Shown here one piece after another: positions 1 to 11,296 of a stretch of DNA of 64,000 nucleotides (within the stretch, counting starts at the first letter, position 1; every line of letters begins with the position of its first letter). The DNA is taken from the NCBI GenBank assembly GCA_016647705.1, contig CM028336.1, positions 9,813,380 through 9,877,379 of the forward strand, written 5' to 3'. A model generated the notes under the pieces. It did not search any database, was not told the DNA's origin, and saw only the letters and a program-made list of their open reading frames with translations. The translations under genes were made by a program, and so were the position numbers. This stretch comes from Eucommia ulmoides. Its lineage: Eukaryota > Streptophyta > Magnoliopsida > Garryales > Eucommiaceae.

Positions 1-478
1 TTGTTTAGAGTAATAAAAAAAGGACTCATGACGATACTCATGACGAACAAGTGTCTGTTTAGAGGATCGTTTAGAGTAATAAAATGATGACTCATGACGA
101 TACTCATGACGAACAAGTGTCTGTTTAGAGGATTGTTTAGAGTAATAAAAAAATACTCATGACGATACTCATGACGAACAAGTGTTTGTTTAGAGGATCG
201 TTTAGAGTAACAAAATGATGACTCATGACGATACTCATGACGAACAAGTGTCTGTTTAGAGGATTGTTTAGAGTAATAAAAAATGACTCATAACGATACT
301 CATGACAAACACGTGTCTATTTAGAGGATCGTTTAGAGTAATAAAAATGACTCATAACGATACTCATGACGAACATGTGTCTGTTTAGAGGATCGTTTAG
401 AGTAATAAAAATGACTCATAACGATACTCATGACGAACATGTGTCTGTTTAGAGGATCGTTTAGAGTAATAAAAATTA
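1..478. repeat. Minisatellite, 64-66 bp unit, about 7 copies, in gypsy 3' UTR
   Basis: Units start with gtttagagtaat at 3, 69, 135, 200, 266, 331, 395 and 459, giving periods of 66, 66, 65, 66, 65, 64 and 64 bases. Inside each unit there is a shorter doubled motif, ctcatgacgatactcatgacg. The array begins at or before the window edge. It lies downstream of the integrase stop in the element's own orientation, a position where Tat-lineage elements are known to carry variable tandem repeats that can seed satellite DNA. Confidence 0.92.
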
Positions 479-1615
479 TTCATGCCCCAGCTCTCTTGGC
501 CAGGGGCTTAAAGAAAGTTCAAGAGTATAAAATATGCCCCCACTTGTGACTGAGTCAGAATGAGAGAGCAAAGATATAAATGTGCCCCAGCCGAACTCTC
601 AGATGACCGAACATTTATAGATTGCCTGCGTACCTTAGTATTATGCCGAGGATTAAGTTTGGCGTAGTTCACTTTTCGCCCTTTTCAGGGCAAAACGCAT
701 ACCTGGACGCTCATTTAGAGCTTTGGAACTTTTAGTAATAAAAGTTTCTAATTTGAACCGGAAGGTAAGAAGTCTTCGTGAGAGAGAAATCCATGCTTCC
801 CTGCCCTTTGAAAACCCTGTAATTGGACAAAAAAACACATGCAACACGAAAATTTAGTTTGAAAAACTTGTCACTCTTGACGACTAGCAATTCTGTCCCC
901 CCATTTTCCATCGCAATCCCTCATTTGATGGCGCTTGACTTTCTCGGGTCACGGGACAGTATCAGGAGATTTTTCCGTCTCGTCCTTCCGTCAATCTTAG
1001 AGATGTACTTTCTGGAGGTTTTCTCCGGGTTGTTGGCAGGGTTTGGTTTGTTTTTTTTTTGGACAACATCCCTATCAGCCTTTATTTCTTTGCACCCGCC
1101 GATTCTCACTTTCTCTTTTCTACTAGGCATCCTCAGTGCTTAGGAGAATCACATACTCCTGCTTGCTTTGTATTTTTCAAATCCTGCAAAACTGATTTAA
1201 CCAAATATGGGAAAACGTGTAAAACCTTACCCCAAACAGGTATCTTTATCACCAGATATGTTGACTGCGAGATTTCAAGCCGGATTGTCTGACAAGTATG
1301 ATTTCAATGCAAATTTGAGCCATATTCGATGTTCCTTTTCACAGATTCCAACTCTTGCTCAAATCCATCAAGTTCCGAACACAGAAAAGTCTTACGGTCA
1401 ATGGAAGTCAACCGTAGTGGGAATTCCAAAAATGCCCCTATGAGTGATCTAACTGTTTTTTTTTTTTTTTTTTTTTTTTGCGACACGGTCTCTATATTTT
1501 TCTCATAGCGCCCTTTCGAGTTTTCACCATGTTCGAGCCGTATTTTTTTTTTTTTTTTTGAAGCAACAGATAATCACAAATTGAAATAAACTTACTTAGA
1601 AAATAAGGACATTTA
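479..1615 (-). other. 3' untranslated region of the gypsy element
   Basis: No convincing reading frame on either strand. The stretch holds two long T runs (about 1456-1478 and 1543-1559), and three loose copies of a gccccag-containing motif near 484, 532 and 582. A short echo of the LTR start (gcgacacggtc, about 1480) is seen but not enough to place an LTR here. Confidence 0.55.
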
Positions 1616-3022
1616 TTAGGCAAAGTATTTCTTTACAGAATCCGAGTTTAGGGGCTCGGGAAATACATCACCATCCATTTCCTGGAGAATCAACGCTCCA
1701 CCGCTCAAAGCCTTATGAACAACAAAATGACCTTCCCAATTTGGCGCGAACTTACCCTTAGCTTCATCTTGGAAAGGAAAGATTTTCTTCAAAACTAACT
1801 CACCGACCTTGAAGACTCTAGGGTATATCCGTTTATCATGAGCTCTAGTAATCCTCTGTCTGTAACACTGTCCGTGGCATATCGCTGTCAGCCGCTTTTC
1901 ATCGATTAAACAAAGTTGGTCCAACCGTTGTTGTACCCATTCAGTTTCATCAAGCTCGGCCTCTATGAGCACTCGTAGAGATGGAATTTCCACCTCGACT
2001 GGTATCACCGCTTCTGTGCCATAAACCAGAGAATAGGGGGTTGCCCCTGTCGAGGTCCGAACCGAGGTTCGGTAAGCCATCAAAGCATATGGCAGCATAT
2101 CATCCCACTTCTTATAATTGTCAATCATCTTCCGGAGAATTTTCTTTATATTTTTGTTGGCGACTTCCACTGCTCCATTCATTTTTGGACGGTAAGGCGC
2201 TGAGTTTTTGTGCTCGATCTTGAACTGCTGACATATTTCCTGTATTTCTGAACCCTTCAGGTTTTTAGCATTGTCGGTTATCAATGTTTGCGGCAAACCG
2301 TATCTTGACACAATATTTTCTTTGATGAATCGAGCTACTATCTTTTGAGTCACTCGGGTTAAGGAAACGGCTTCTACCCACTTTGAAAAATAATCAATTG
2401 CCACCAGGATAAAGCGATGACCACTCGGCGCCTTAGGGGTAACTTCCCCAATAACGTCCATACCCCACATTGAGAAGGGCCATGGGGCCGCCAAGCAATG
2501 AAGGTGCGAAGGTGGGACATGGATTTGATCACCATGAATCTGACACTTATGGCATCTTCGAACAAACTGCACGCAGTCGCTTTCCATCGTCAGCCAAAAA
2601 TGACCGGTCCTCAGGATCTTCTTGGCAAGCATGAAGCCGCTCATGTGAGGTCCACATATGCCACCATGGACCTCTTTCATCAACTGGATGGCCTCTTCGA
2701 CTCCAACACATCTCAACAGGCCCATGTCAGGGGAGCGTTTGTACAGTGTCTCCCCGCTTAGGAAGAATTGGCCTGCTAACCTCCGGAGAGTTTTTCGATC
2801 AACACTTGATGCCCCTTCCGGGTACTCCTGATTTTTCAGAAAGTTCTTTATGTCATGGTACCACGGGTCTTTGGCTGGCTCAGATTCAAGCTGGCAGCAG
2901 TGGGCCGGTCGGCGTTGAACTCGGATCACCACCGGAATGATATCATCATCCTCTCGAGTGATAGATATCATAGATGCCAAGGTAGCTAAGGCATCGGCGA
3001 AGTTATTTTTTAGCCTCGGTAT
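1616..3022 (-). pseudogene. pol, integrase part (Tat-type gypsy)
   Basis: Encodes the integrase that would insert the cDNA copy into the host chromosome. From the N-terminus: the tail of the preceding RNase H module, an H-H-C-C zinc-binding domain (His in VHGG, Cys in RRCHKCQ), and a DDE core with Asp in GMDVIGE, Asp in LITDNAK and Glu in NGAVEVAN, all three catalytic residues present. The C-terminus has the basic region and GKFAPNWEGHF, typical of gypsy integrases. This frame opens at about 3022 and differs from that of the upstream RT section: one base is missing near 3023-3025, so the polyprotein cannot be read through. The integrase frame itself has no internal stop to 1616. Recent inactivation is likely. 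Confidence 0.88.
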
Positions 3023-5106
3023 GCTTCAAATTCTATTATTGTAAATTGCTCGCACAACTCCAGGAGGTGATTGTTATAGGCTATCAAGGTCGGATCTCTC
3101 GTGGCATATTTATCCGTCACCTGATTGATTATCAGCTCAGAATCTCCGAACACTAGCAATTCTTTGATTTTCATATCGACAGCCAGCTGGAGTCCCAGAA
3201 TACAGGCTTCGTACTCAGCTCGATTATTTGTGCTCTGGAACTTCAACTTGGAAGCCACTGGATAATGCTGTTTGCCTGGAGAAACCAGAACGGCTCCGAT
3301 TCCAGCCCCTCGAGAGTTCACTGCTCCATCAAAATACATTTTCCAGACTGTTTCGTCATTTTCTTCATCCACCGCATGAATCGACTCGTCAGGGAATAGC
3401 GTCTCAAGAGGCTGGTTATTCGTTTGAGCTGGACAACTAGCCAACTGATCTGCTATCGCCTGACCCTTTACTGACTTTTGGGTCTTGTAGATGATATCGA
3501 ACTCCGTCAGCAGCATCTGCCATTTTGCAACTTTTCCTGACAGAATCGGCTTCTCGAAGATGTATTTTAAGGGATCCATCCTGGCTATCAAGTAGGTAGT
3601 CAGTGGGAGCATATAATGGCGCAGTCTTTGAGCGGACCAAGCCAATGCACAACAGGTTCTCTCCAGCAAGGTATAATTTTCCTCATACTTTGTGAAGCGC
3701 TTGCTGAGGTAGTAGATGGCTTGCTCCTTCTTTCCAGATTTATCGAGTTGCCCAAGAATAGCTCCCATGGAGGAGTCGAGAACTGACAAATATAGTAATA
3801 ACGGAACCTTCTCCCGAGGCGGCACTAGAACGGGAGGGTTCGTTAGATAGACTTTAATTTTCTCCAAGGCATTTTGGCAATCTGCATTCCATCGCCTGTC
3901 ACTTTCTTTTCGAAGTAGCTTGAAGATTGGCTCACAAGTGGCAGTGAGTTGGAAGATGAATTGGGCTATGAAATTTAATCGCCCCAAAAAACCTTGGATT
4001 TCTTTCTCATTTCTCGGCGGCGGCATCTCACGAATGGCCTTCGTCTTTGCAGGATCAATCTCGATTCCATGGCGATTTACCATGAAACCAAGAAGTTTTC
4101 CGGAAGCCACCCCAAACGCGCATTTTGCTGGATTGAGCTTGAGCTGGTACTTTCGAAGTCTGTCGAACACTTTTTTCAAATGGCAGAGATGATCCTCGTT
4201 CTCCTGTGATTTAACGATCATGTCATCAACATATACCTCCATTTCCTTGTGCATCATATCATGAAATAGGGTCGTCATTGCTCTTTGGTATGTTGCCCCG
4301 GCGTTTTTGAGATCGAAAGGCATCGCCCTATAGCAAAAGACTCCCCATGGGGTAGTGAAGGCTGTCTTTTCTCGATCTTTCTCATCCATCAGAATCTGAT
4401 TATAGCCAGAGAACCCATCGGCGAAAGAATAGAGCTTTCGCCCCGCAGTATTGTCGATGATGATGTGAATGTTTGGCAGTGGAAAATCATCTTTTGGACT
4501 CGCCCGGTTGAGATCACGATAGTCCACGCAGACTCTGATTTTTCCTGAGGACTTTGGCACGGGAACGACATTTGAGAGCCATTCACTGTAGTTACAGACT
4601 TCAATAATTCGGGCATTGAATTGCTTCACGATCTCCTCCTTGACCTCGAGGCTGACAACGGGCCTTAGTTTCCTCAACTTTTGTTTGACTGGTACACTCC
4701 CCGGCTTTAGCGGCAGCTTATGGGCCACGATACTCTTGTCCAGTCCTACCATGTCATCGTAGGACCAGGCAAAGATATCTTGGTAGGAAATTAAGAGCGT
4801 TGTCAACTCTTTCTTTTCCAGAGTCATGAGAGCTGATCCAATCTTTACTTCCTTCAACTCTTCCGAGGTCCCCAAGTTTATCAACTCGGTCTCATCGTTA
4901 CTGGGAATCGGCTTGTTCTCGAACTCCGTGAAAGCTTTTCGGATCTCACCATTGTCTGGCTGGCAAGAGTCATCTTCTGCTTCCACTCCCATCGGGTCAT
5001 GGTCTGGTTCTGCATTGAAATCATACTTATCGCACTCTGGCTCAGTTATATCGCATGCATCATACACTGGTGTTTTAGACATCCTGAAAGCATAAAATTT
5101 AAACAT
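3010..5106 (-). pseudogene. pol, reverse transcriptase - RNase H - archaeal RNase H part
   Basis: A 698-codon open frame starting with ATG at 5106. Residues about 110-300 are the reverse transcriptase, with VDYRDLN, the FSGYNQ segment and the catalytic YVDDM box. Residues about 400-510 are the usual gypsy RNase H (DSSMGAILGQ, RHYM). Residues about 590-690 form a second RNase H of archaeal/plant type, with YFDGAVNSRGAGIGAV, the N-R-A-E-Y-E segment and FGDSELI, giving the Asp-Glu-Asp metal-binding set. Two RNase H domains in a row are diagnostic for Tat-lineage gypsy elements. The frame ends at 3010 just after IEFEAYRG because of a one-base deletion; the expected continuation is in the next frame. 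The domain itself looks undamaged. Confidence 0.9.
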
Positions 5107-5473
5107 TTAAACCATATGTCGGATAAAACAGAATTGCATTCATTAAATATAAAAACCCATTACAAAGCAAAATCCCTTTCCATCTAGAAGGCAAGGTGGA
5201 TGGAGGGATGACCAACAGAAAATCTCCCTAAGTTTACCGAAACGCCTGGCGAATTGGGAGAGAACAAGAATCCCAATTCTGCAGCTTTTCTTTTCCCTTG
5301 GTTCGAATACCAGACCCATGACTTGGCCCTGCCTCGTCTCTCATGATTACATTCACAGCTTCCTTGATCATTACTCTCTCAGGGTGCAACTTGAATCCTG
5401 CGGTCTTCTTCCCTTTGTTGAGGGTTTCTGCTGGATAGGGGAAAGTGACCCGGATATGCGGAATTTTCATTGG
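5107..5473 (-). other. Linker between protease/G-patch and RT frames
   Basis: After the TAG stop at 5474-5476 the same frame stays open for 78 codons (5470 down to 5234: MKIPHIRV... to ...PIRQAF), then stops. It continues the gag-pro reading phase, so the stop either separates gag-pro from pol by design or is a nonsense mutation. The RT frame starts at 5106 in a different phase. Ogre elements are known to place an intron or stop between gag-pro and RT; which applies here cannot be decided by eye. Confidence 0.5.
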
Positions 5474-8077
5474 CTAGTTGTCTGGGGATCCATCCATCTT
5501 CTTCCGGAAGAACTTCGCTCTGTCTGCTTTTGTCGGCTCGTATCCCAATCTGAATCTCCCCTTCTTCTCCTTGACTTCTATCGGTTCTGTAATTCCGTCT
5601 AGATTCTTGCCCAAACCTTTCCCGGGAATGCAACCCCGAGACTTCATTTCTTTAGCAACGAAGGCCACAGTGTTAGACAGTGATGGTGTCATCTCGTGTC
5701 CTCCTTCCTTCACAAAGGTAGCATTCGCAACGTCGAACACGTGATAGGAGGCTTCAATCTTCTCCTTCTCCTTTCCGTCATCTGTTAACGGGACATGCCG
5801 ACTTATCGCTTGATGGAAAGGTATGATATCTGAATCAGCCCTGATCACGTACAGTGTGTCATTAATGATAAACTTGATCTTCTGATGTAGAGATGAAGGC
5901 ACTGCCCCAGCGTTATGGATCCATGGCCTCCCCAACAATAGGTTGTACGAAGCAGGTATGTTGAGCACTTGGAACTTCGCATTGAACTGTATTGGACCAA
6001 TTTCAATTGGCAGGTCAATCTCTCCAACACTATCTCTCTTAGCCCCATCGAATGCTCGGATAACCGTCTTAGACGATCGAACCTGTGATAGATCTATCCC
6101 CATTTCTTCCAGGGTCGACAAAGGACACATATTTAGTGCCGATCCATTGTCAATCAGCACCCGAGCTATGAACATTCCATGGCTTTCGACCGTGATATTC
6201 AAAGGCTTGTTGTGACCTGTTCCATCATCGTCCATCTCGTCATCTGTGAAAGTGATGGTGTTAGATCCTAGGACCTGCTCGACCAGAGTGACAAACTTCT
6301 CCGGAGAGATCGTGCTAGGCAAGTGGGCTTCATTTAGGACTTTCAGCAGTGCCTGTCTATGTACTTCTGAGGATAGAAGTAGTGAGAGCATCGAGATTTG
6401 CGCCGGTGCTTTGCTGAGTTGCTCCACTATCTTGTATTCTGAATTCTTCATTGTCTTTAGAAAGTCGTGAGCCTCCGGTTCTGACACTGGCTTTTTCAGG
6501 GCCCCTCTTGGTTCTCTTACAGGAATCCTGATCAAATCCTGTGGCGTATACACCCTTCCAGACCGAGTGATTCCACCGGTTTCTCCTACGGAGATTGGCA
6601 ATTCTTCTCCTTCTCCTGTTTTAGCGACGATCTCATAATTCCACGGAACCTTATTGAGATTTTCCACCATCTTTTGGATTGGGAAAGACAAAACTAGAGA
6701 TTTCTCCAGTTTTTGGGCTACCCTTTCTAGATGTAATTCGAACCCTCCGTAGAGAACCTCCGGGTATAAATAAACACCACCGATATCGATCACATCAACT
6801 TCTTCTTCGACCTCCTCTGTGAAAATTAGATTGACGCCACTTCCTGAGGAGGCGTGTTCAGGCAACGGATTTTGCTGACAATTTGGCGTACCGGCCTCAG
6901 GTTTTTTAGGAAATGTGATGGCTCCGGTCCGTATAAACTCCTGGATTTTGTCTTTTAGCTGAAAGCATTGCTCAGTCGCATATCCTCTGGTTCCCGAGTG
7001 GTATTCACATAAAGCATTTGAAGAAGCTGCTTTACTCCCAGGTTTAACTTCGTAGAATGGAAGGGGCGTCAGCATCCCCTGCTTCAAACAATTCCGGTAC
7101 AACTCGGTGATCGAAACCGGAAAGTCTTGTAGCTCTCTATTGTCGTTCTGGAAATTTCCCCCAGTAGCATGAGGTAGAAGGTCTTGGTGGTATTGGGTTC
7201 CTGACCTTGGAGTGCGGTTAGGAATTTGAGGTGGGGTGTTCGGGCGTGGTTGATAGGTATGGTAAGAGGGTGTTGGGTAGGCTTGAGGGTAATATTGGGG
7301 AATGTGGTTTTGATAAGGGAGAGGTACATTTTGGTAATAGCGGGGGCGGCTTTGGGAATAGGGTTGGTTTTGAGGATAGTTTTGGTTTTGGCGATTTTGA
7401 GGAGGGTAGTTGTGATATTGGTTGTTCTGGTTCGGGTAGTTCTGGGGACAAGAAGTTTGGGGGTAGTTCTGGTAATGGGTTTGTCGAGGGGAAACGACAA
7501 CAGCTACTTCATTTTCTTTCATCTTTGGCAGGGCTGACCTTTTCGTCAGATTGGATTGGGCCCCTTCAATTTTTCCGCTCCTTATTCCTTCTTCCGTCAC
7601 CTCGGCCTGTTTGATCGCATCGCCGAAAGAAACCACTGCTATGCTCGAGAGATTTCGATAGAACGGCGGTGACTGAATTGACTTGAATATCTCTAACTGA
7701 GCCTCCTCGCTCAGCTTAGGGACAACTTTGGCAGCCTCTTCCCTCCAACGAGCAGTATACCTCCGGAAACTTTCGACTTTATTTTTCAGTATCTGGTAGA
7801 GGGTATTGCGGTCTGGCGCGGCATCCCTATTGTACACATATTGCTCACAGAAGGCCTCTACCAGATCTTCAAATGTTTTAATCTGTGATAGCTCCAGGGT
7901 CATGTACCAGTTGAGAGCCGATCCTTTCAACGACCTCCGAAACATCTTTAGGCAAAGGTCTTCGTTCCGAGCATGAATTCCTAACTCCTCTTTGTAAATG
8001 CTAACATGCCATTCTGGAGGGCCAGTGCCATCATATTTTTGTGAATTCTGGAACCACGAAATTTTCCGGGTACACAA
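5474..8077 (-). pseudogene. gag-pro, capsid to protease and G-patch
   Basis: The frame opens in the retrotransposon gag domain (YDGTGPPEW, then FRRSLKGSALNWYM and LVEAFCEQY). Next comes a stretch of about 110 residues made almost only of Q, N, P and Y (codons from roughly 7130 to 7480). A zinc-knuckle-like CEYHSGTRGYATEQC follows, in which the expected histidine is Tyr. The aspartic protease has VLIDNGSALNM as its active-site loop and YNLLLGRPWI near its end. After it lies a G-patch domain (GCIPGKGLGKN... GRFRLGYEPT). The frame stops at 5474. The true N-terminus is the separate frame at 8031-8642, joined by a one-base difference near 8036-8042, so gag is broken. The product would form the particle and cleave the polyprotein. 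Confidence 0.88.
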
Positions 8078-8642
8078 TCCCGGGTGGTGCTGACAACTCC
8101 TTGTACGTCGCTTTCCTGGACGGCTTCTCTTTTTGCCATTCTTCCATAGTTTTTTCTAATTTCTCCATTTTCAGAAGCCAAGCCGGTGGAGGGCCATTCT
8201 CTTCTTTGTTTTCAGTTTCAATGGCCGGGGCCGGTTGGCTATCATTTGAATTGTTTGGTGGAGCAACGACCCTCTCCGGGTGAATGAGGATCTGCGGGGC
8301 GGCGGGGGCCGAGCCCTCTGGCGAGGCCTGATAGACATGCCCCTGGATGGGATATGTCAGAGCTCCATAGGCGAAAGGATGAGGGCCCATCTGAGGTCCA
8401 TAGTAGACCGGTACTGCAAAGTTCGGGTCGACGTGGTTCGGATTCGGCCCTGAGTTCTCCATCCCAATACTTGCAGGGTTTCCATTTGGGGATTCAGTCA
8501 CAGGAGTCCCGTTGGACGGAGGAATAGGCACCTCCTGAGGTCGGCTAAGTTCATTGATCCTTTCCATCAACCTGTCAATAGTTTCCTGCATCTGAGCTAT
8601 CTGGGTCGTTCGGGGAGATTCGGGATTGCTTTCTGATGTCAT
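8031..8642 (-). pseudogene. gag N-terminal part
   Basis: Starts with ATG at 8642 (MTSESNPESP) and runs 203 codons. A short coiled-coil-like stretch (about residues 12-32, QIAQMQETIDRLMERINEL) is followed by a proline-rich region with PVYYGPQMG, and a second helical stretch (LKMEKLEKTMEEWQKEK). It ends in PPGIVYPENFVVPEF and then stops. The capsid sequence continues in the next frame, overlapping at 8031-8077; one extra base in the gaattcacaaaa stretch explains the shift. Such coiled-coil plus proline-rich N-termini are usual for Tat-type gag. No function beyond particle assembly is suggested. Confidence 0.8.
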
Positions 8643-9045
8643 CCTGGAATGAGTCTGTGCTCGACTGCGTGTAAAGATCGGACTTCGAAAGGGGGGAACT
8701 GGATTTGCTTTTCGGGGACCAATTTTCTTTGTCTTGTCCTTTTCTTTTTCACCTACAAAAAAAATTATTTTTTTAGTTAACGTGGGTCTTAGGTGGCCTT
8801 AAAGCCCTTTCTAATTCGAAGATTTCAATTTCGGTAACGACTAATTAAAAAAAATTATTTTTATTATTATTATTATTTTTTATTTTTTTTGGGGACTTCC
8901 CCAGACGTCATAAATCCATCAAGTACAAAAAATCATTTCTCGTCTTGTATCATAGAATCCTGAGGGGATAATATGGATACAAGACAGTTTTGTTTTTGTC
9001 AGAGGATTTACAACGATATAAGGGCCTGAGAGGAAATAAGGAAAA

Positions 9046-9099
<54 letters not shown>

Positions 9100-9252
9100 A
9101 AAATAAATGATATAAAAAAAAATAAAAAATAAAAAATAAAAAAAAAATCACAACTTATTTACTGAATTGAGGGAAAAAATAAAATAAAATTTAACATTCG
9201 GACTTTAGATTAATTGGACTTATTCAGACATATTGGGCTCGACCCTCAGCCG
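8643..9252 (-). other. gypsy leader between PBS and gag
   Basis: About 610 bases without a supported gene. They include AT-rich low-complexity sequence and a TA microsatellite at 9054-9096. The segment just upstream of the gag ATG (8643-8750) is less biased. Confidence 0.7.
9054..9096. repeat. (TA)n microsatellite
   Basis: About 21 uninterrupted TA units following a run of A, inside the gypsy leader. Confidence 0.95.
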
Positions 9253-9270
9253 TCCCCAGTGGAGTCGCCA
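9253..9270 (-). promoter_or_regulatory. Primer-binding site of the gypsy element
   Basis: On the minus strand the sequence is TGGCGACTCCACTGGGGA. It begins two bases after the end of the LTR and starts with TGG, as expected for pairing with the CCA end of a tRNA. The same motif is common at this position in plant Tat-type elements; an arginine tRNA primer is described for Ogre, but the tRNA is not verified here. Confidence 0.75.
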
Positions 9271-9704
9271 GCTGAACGCGCCCCAATTTTCCAGAGAAAA
9301 CCAAAAACAAATATATATATAGATATATGTTTATGTATGCTTGGCGCTGGTAAAACGAAAAGGGTTTTTAAAAACGTCAATTTTCTCATTAAAATGTACT
9401 TAAGCCTGTTTTAGAAAAAATGAGTCGCCACCTAGCATTGGGTTTAAATGATGTGCTAGGTCACCATATTTTTCTTTTTTGAAAATAATTTAAAAATGGC
9501 TTAAGTAAAATTTAACTCCAAAAATAATATGGTCTAACCAGAGATTCGTTTAAAGAGTTCGGGGGTTAGTTACGCTCGGGGAAGGTGTCAAGCACCCCAA
9601 GACGCCCGTCCAAAGACGGTACCTTATCCGATTAAGTCCAATTAGAATTTAAATCCGAATGTTTTTATTTTATTTTTAAATCCTCCTTATATACACATAC
9701 ACAC

Positions 9705-10745
9705 ACATTTGAGGGAAGTGATCCCCCTTCTAAACCTAGACCGTTCTGATTGAAGGTTGGGAATTTTCCACCTCGTATTGTTAGCACATTATATTTAATA
9801 CAAATTAAATAAAACACCCGCACACACGCATCGAAGAGAGTAATTCCCTTCTAAATTTATGCCGTTCAAATTGAAGGTTGGGAATTTTCCACCTCGTATT
9901 GTTAGCACATTATATTTAATACAAATTAAATAAAACACCCGCACACACGCATCGAGGAGAGTAATTCCCTTCTAAATTTATGCCATTCAAATTGAAGGTT
10001 GGGAATTTTCCACCTCATATTGTTAGTACATTATATTTAATACAAATTAAATAAAACACCCGCACACACGCATCGAGGAGAGTAATTCCCTTCTAAATTT
10101 AGCCATTCAAATTGAAGGTTGGAAATTTTTCACCTCGTATTGTTAGCACATTATATTTAATACAAATTAAATAAAACACCCGCACACACGCATCGAGGAG
10201 AGTAATTCCCTTCTAAATTTTAGCCATTCAAATTGAAGGTTGGGAATTTTCCACCTCGTATTGTTAGCACCTTATATTTAATACAAATTAAATAAAACAC
10301 CCGCACACACGCATCGAGGAGAGTAATTCCCTTCTAAATCTTAGCCATTCAAATTGAAGGTTGGAAATTTTCCACCTCGTATTGTTAGCACATTATATTT
10401 AACACAAATTAAATAAAACACCCGCACACACGCATCGAGGAGAGTAATTCCCTTCTAAATCTTAGCCATTCAAATTGAAGGTTGGGAATTTTCCACCTCG
10501 TATTGTTAGCACATTATATTTAACACAAATTAAATAAAACACCCGTGCATACTCATCGAGGAGAGTAATTCCCTTCTAAATTTAGCCATTCAAATTGAAG
10601 GTTGGGAATTTTTCACCTCGTATTGTTAGCACATTATATTTAATACAAATTAAATAAAACACCCGTACACACGCATCGAGGAGAGTAATTCCCTTCTAAA
10701 TTTTAGCCATTCAAATTGAAGGTTGGGAATTTTCCACCTCGTATT
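9705..10745. repeat. Tandem array, 120-121 bp unit, about 8.6 copies, inside LTR
   Basis: The landmark cctcgtattg (one copy cctcatattg) recurs at 9771, 9892, 10013, 10133, 10254, 10375, 10496, 10616 and 10737, so periods are 121, 121, 120, 121, 121, 121, 120 and 121. Each unit holds gttagcacattatattta, a cccgcacacacgcatcg block and aattgaaggttgggaa. Copies differ at only a few positions. The related solo LTR at 38309-40774 lacks the array, so expansion is specific to this family or copy. Confidence 0.95.
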
Positions 10746-11075
10746 ATTTACTTAAAAATAAATAAATAAATAAATAAAAAGAAAATAAAAAGTAATAAAT
10801 AAATAAATAAATAATAAAGGAAGAAGAAAAAAAAATCTAATTTACAAAAAAAAAAATTAGTATAATAACAACTTAAAAAAATAAGAGTAAGATTTACAAC
10901 AGATGAAAATTTACCACCTTCTTGGAGATTTTTCTTCTTCAAAATTACAATAAAATGAAAATAATATTATTTTCTTCAAAATTTTTCTCCAGATTTCTCC
11001 TCTCCCTTACAAAAATTTCTCTCAAAAAATTTCTTCCTCTCAAAATTTTCTCCCCTCCCTCTTGTGATCCTTCCT

Positions 11076-11084
11076 CTATTTATA
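11076..11084 (-). promoter_or_regulatory. LTR TATA box
   Basis: Minus-strand TATAAATAG in the context CCTATAAATAGAGG, a strong plant TATA match, located about 510 bases inside the LTR from its 5' end. The solo LTR at 38309-40774 has tataaatat at the matching place (40139-40147). Confidence 0.7.
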
Positions 11085-11137
11085 GGAAGGATTTCTGAAA
11101 ATTCCTCCGACAATCACGCGAAAAAAAGGGGAAAAAG

Positions 11138-11296
11138 GGGGTGGGTGCACCGAAATTTGGTGCACCCACCCCCTTTTGGGTGCACCAAAAATAGTGCACC
11201 CAAAAAGGGAGGGCTGGCCCCCCCTGCTGGCCGCACATGCGGCCAGCAGTCCTGGTCGCACGTGCGACCAGCCCTTGGTCGCACGTGCGACCTTAA
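11138..11296. promoter_or_regulatory. Cluster of palindromes with CACGTG cores in LTR U3
   Basis: Four inverted repeats follow one another upstream of the LTR TATA box. They are gggtgggtgcacc...ggtgcacccaccc (about 11139-11172), then near-perfect tgctggccgcacatgcggccagca (11225-11248, central bases differ), perfect ctggtcgcacgtgcgaccag (11252-11271), and perfect ggtcgcacgtgcgacc (about 11278-11293). The last two centre on CACGTG, the plant G-box bound by bZIP and bHLH factors. Binding is inference. Confidence 0.7.

Noticed and set aside
1440-1500. 3' LTR start of the gypsy element near the gcgacacggtc motif
   Set aside because: Only about ten bases resemble the LTR end, the TGTAGACAC terminus is missing, and the expected LTR body does not follow.
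7084-7614. Overlapping open frames on the plus strand and a second minus frame opposite gag
   Set aside because: They are by-products of the low-complexity Q/N/P/Y-coding stretch of gag.
9705-10745. CRISPR-like regular repeats
   Set aside because: The units are contiguous 121-bp tandem copies without unique spacers, inside a plant LTR.
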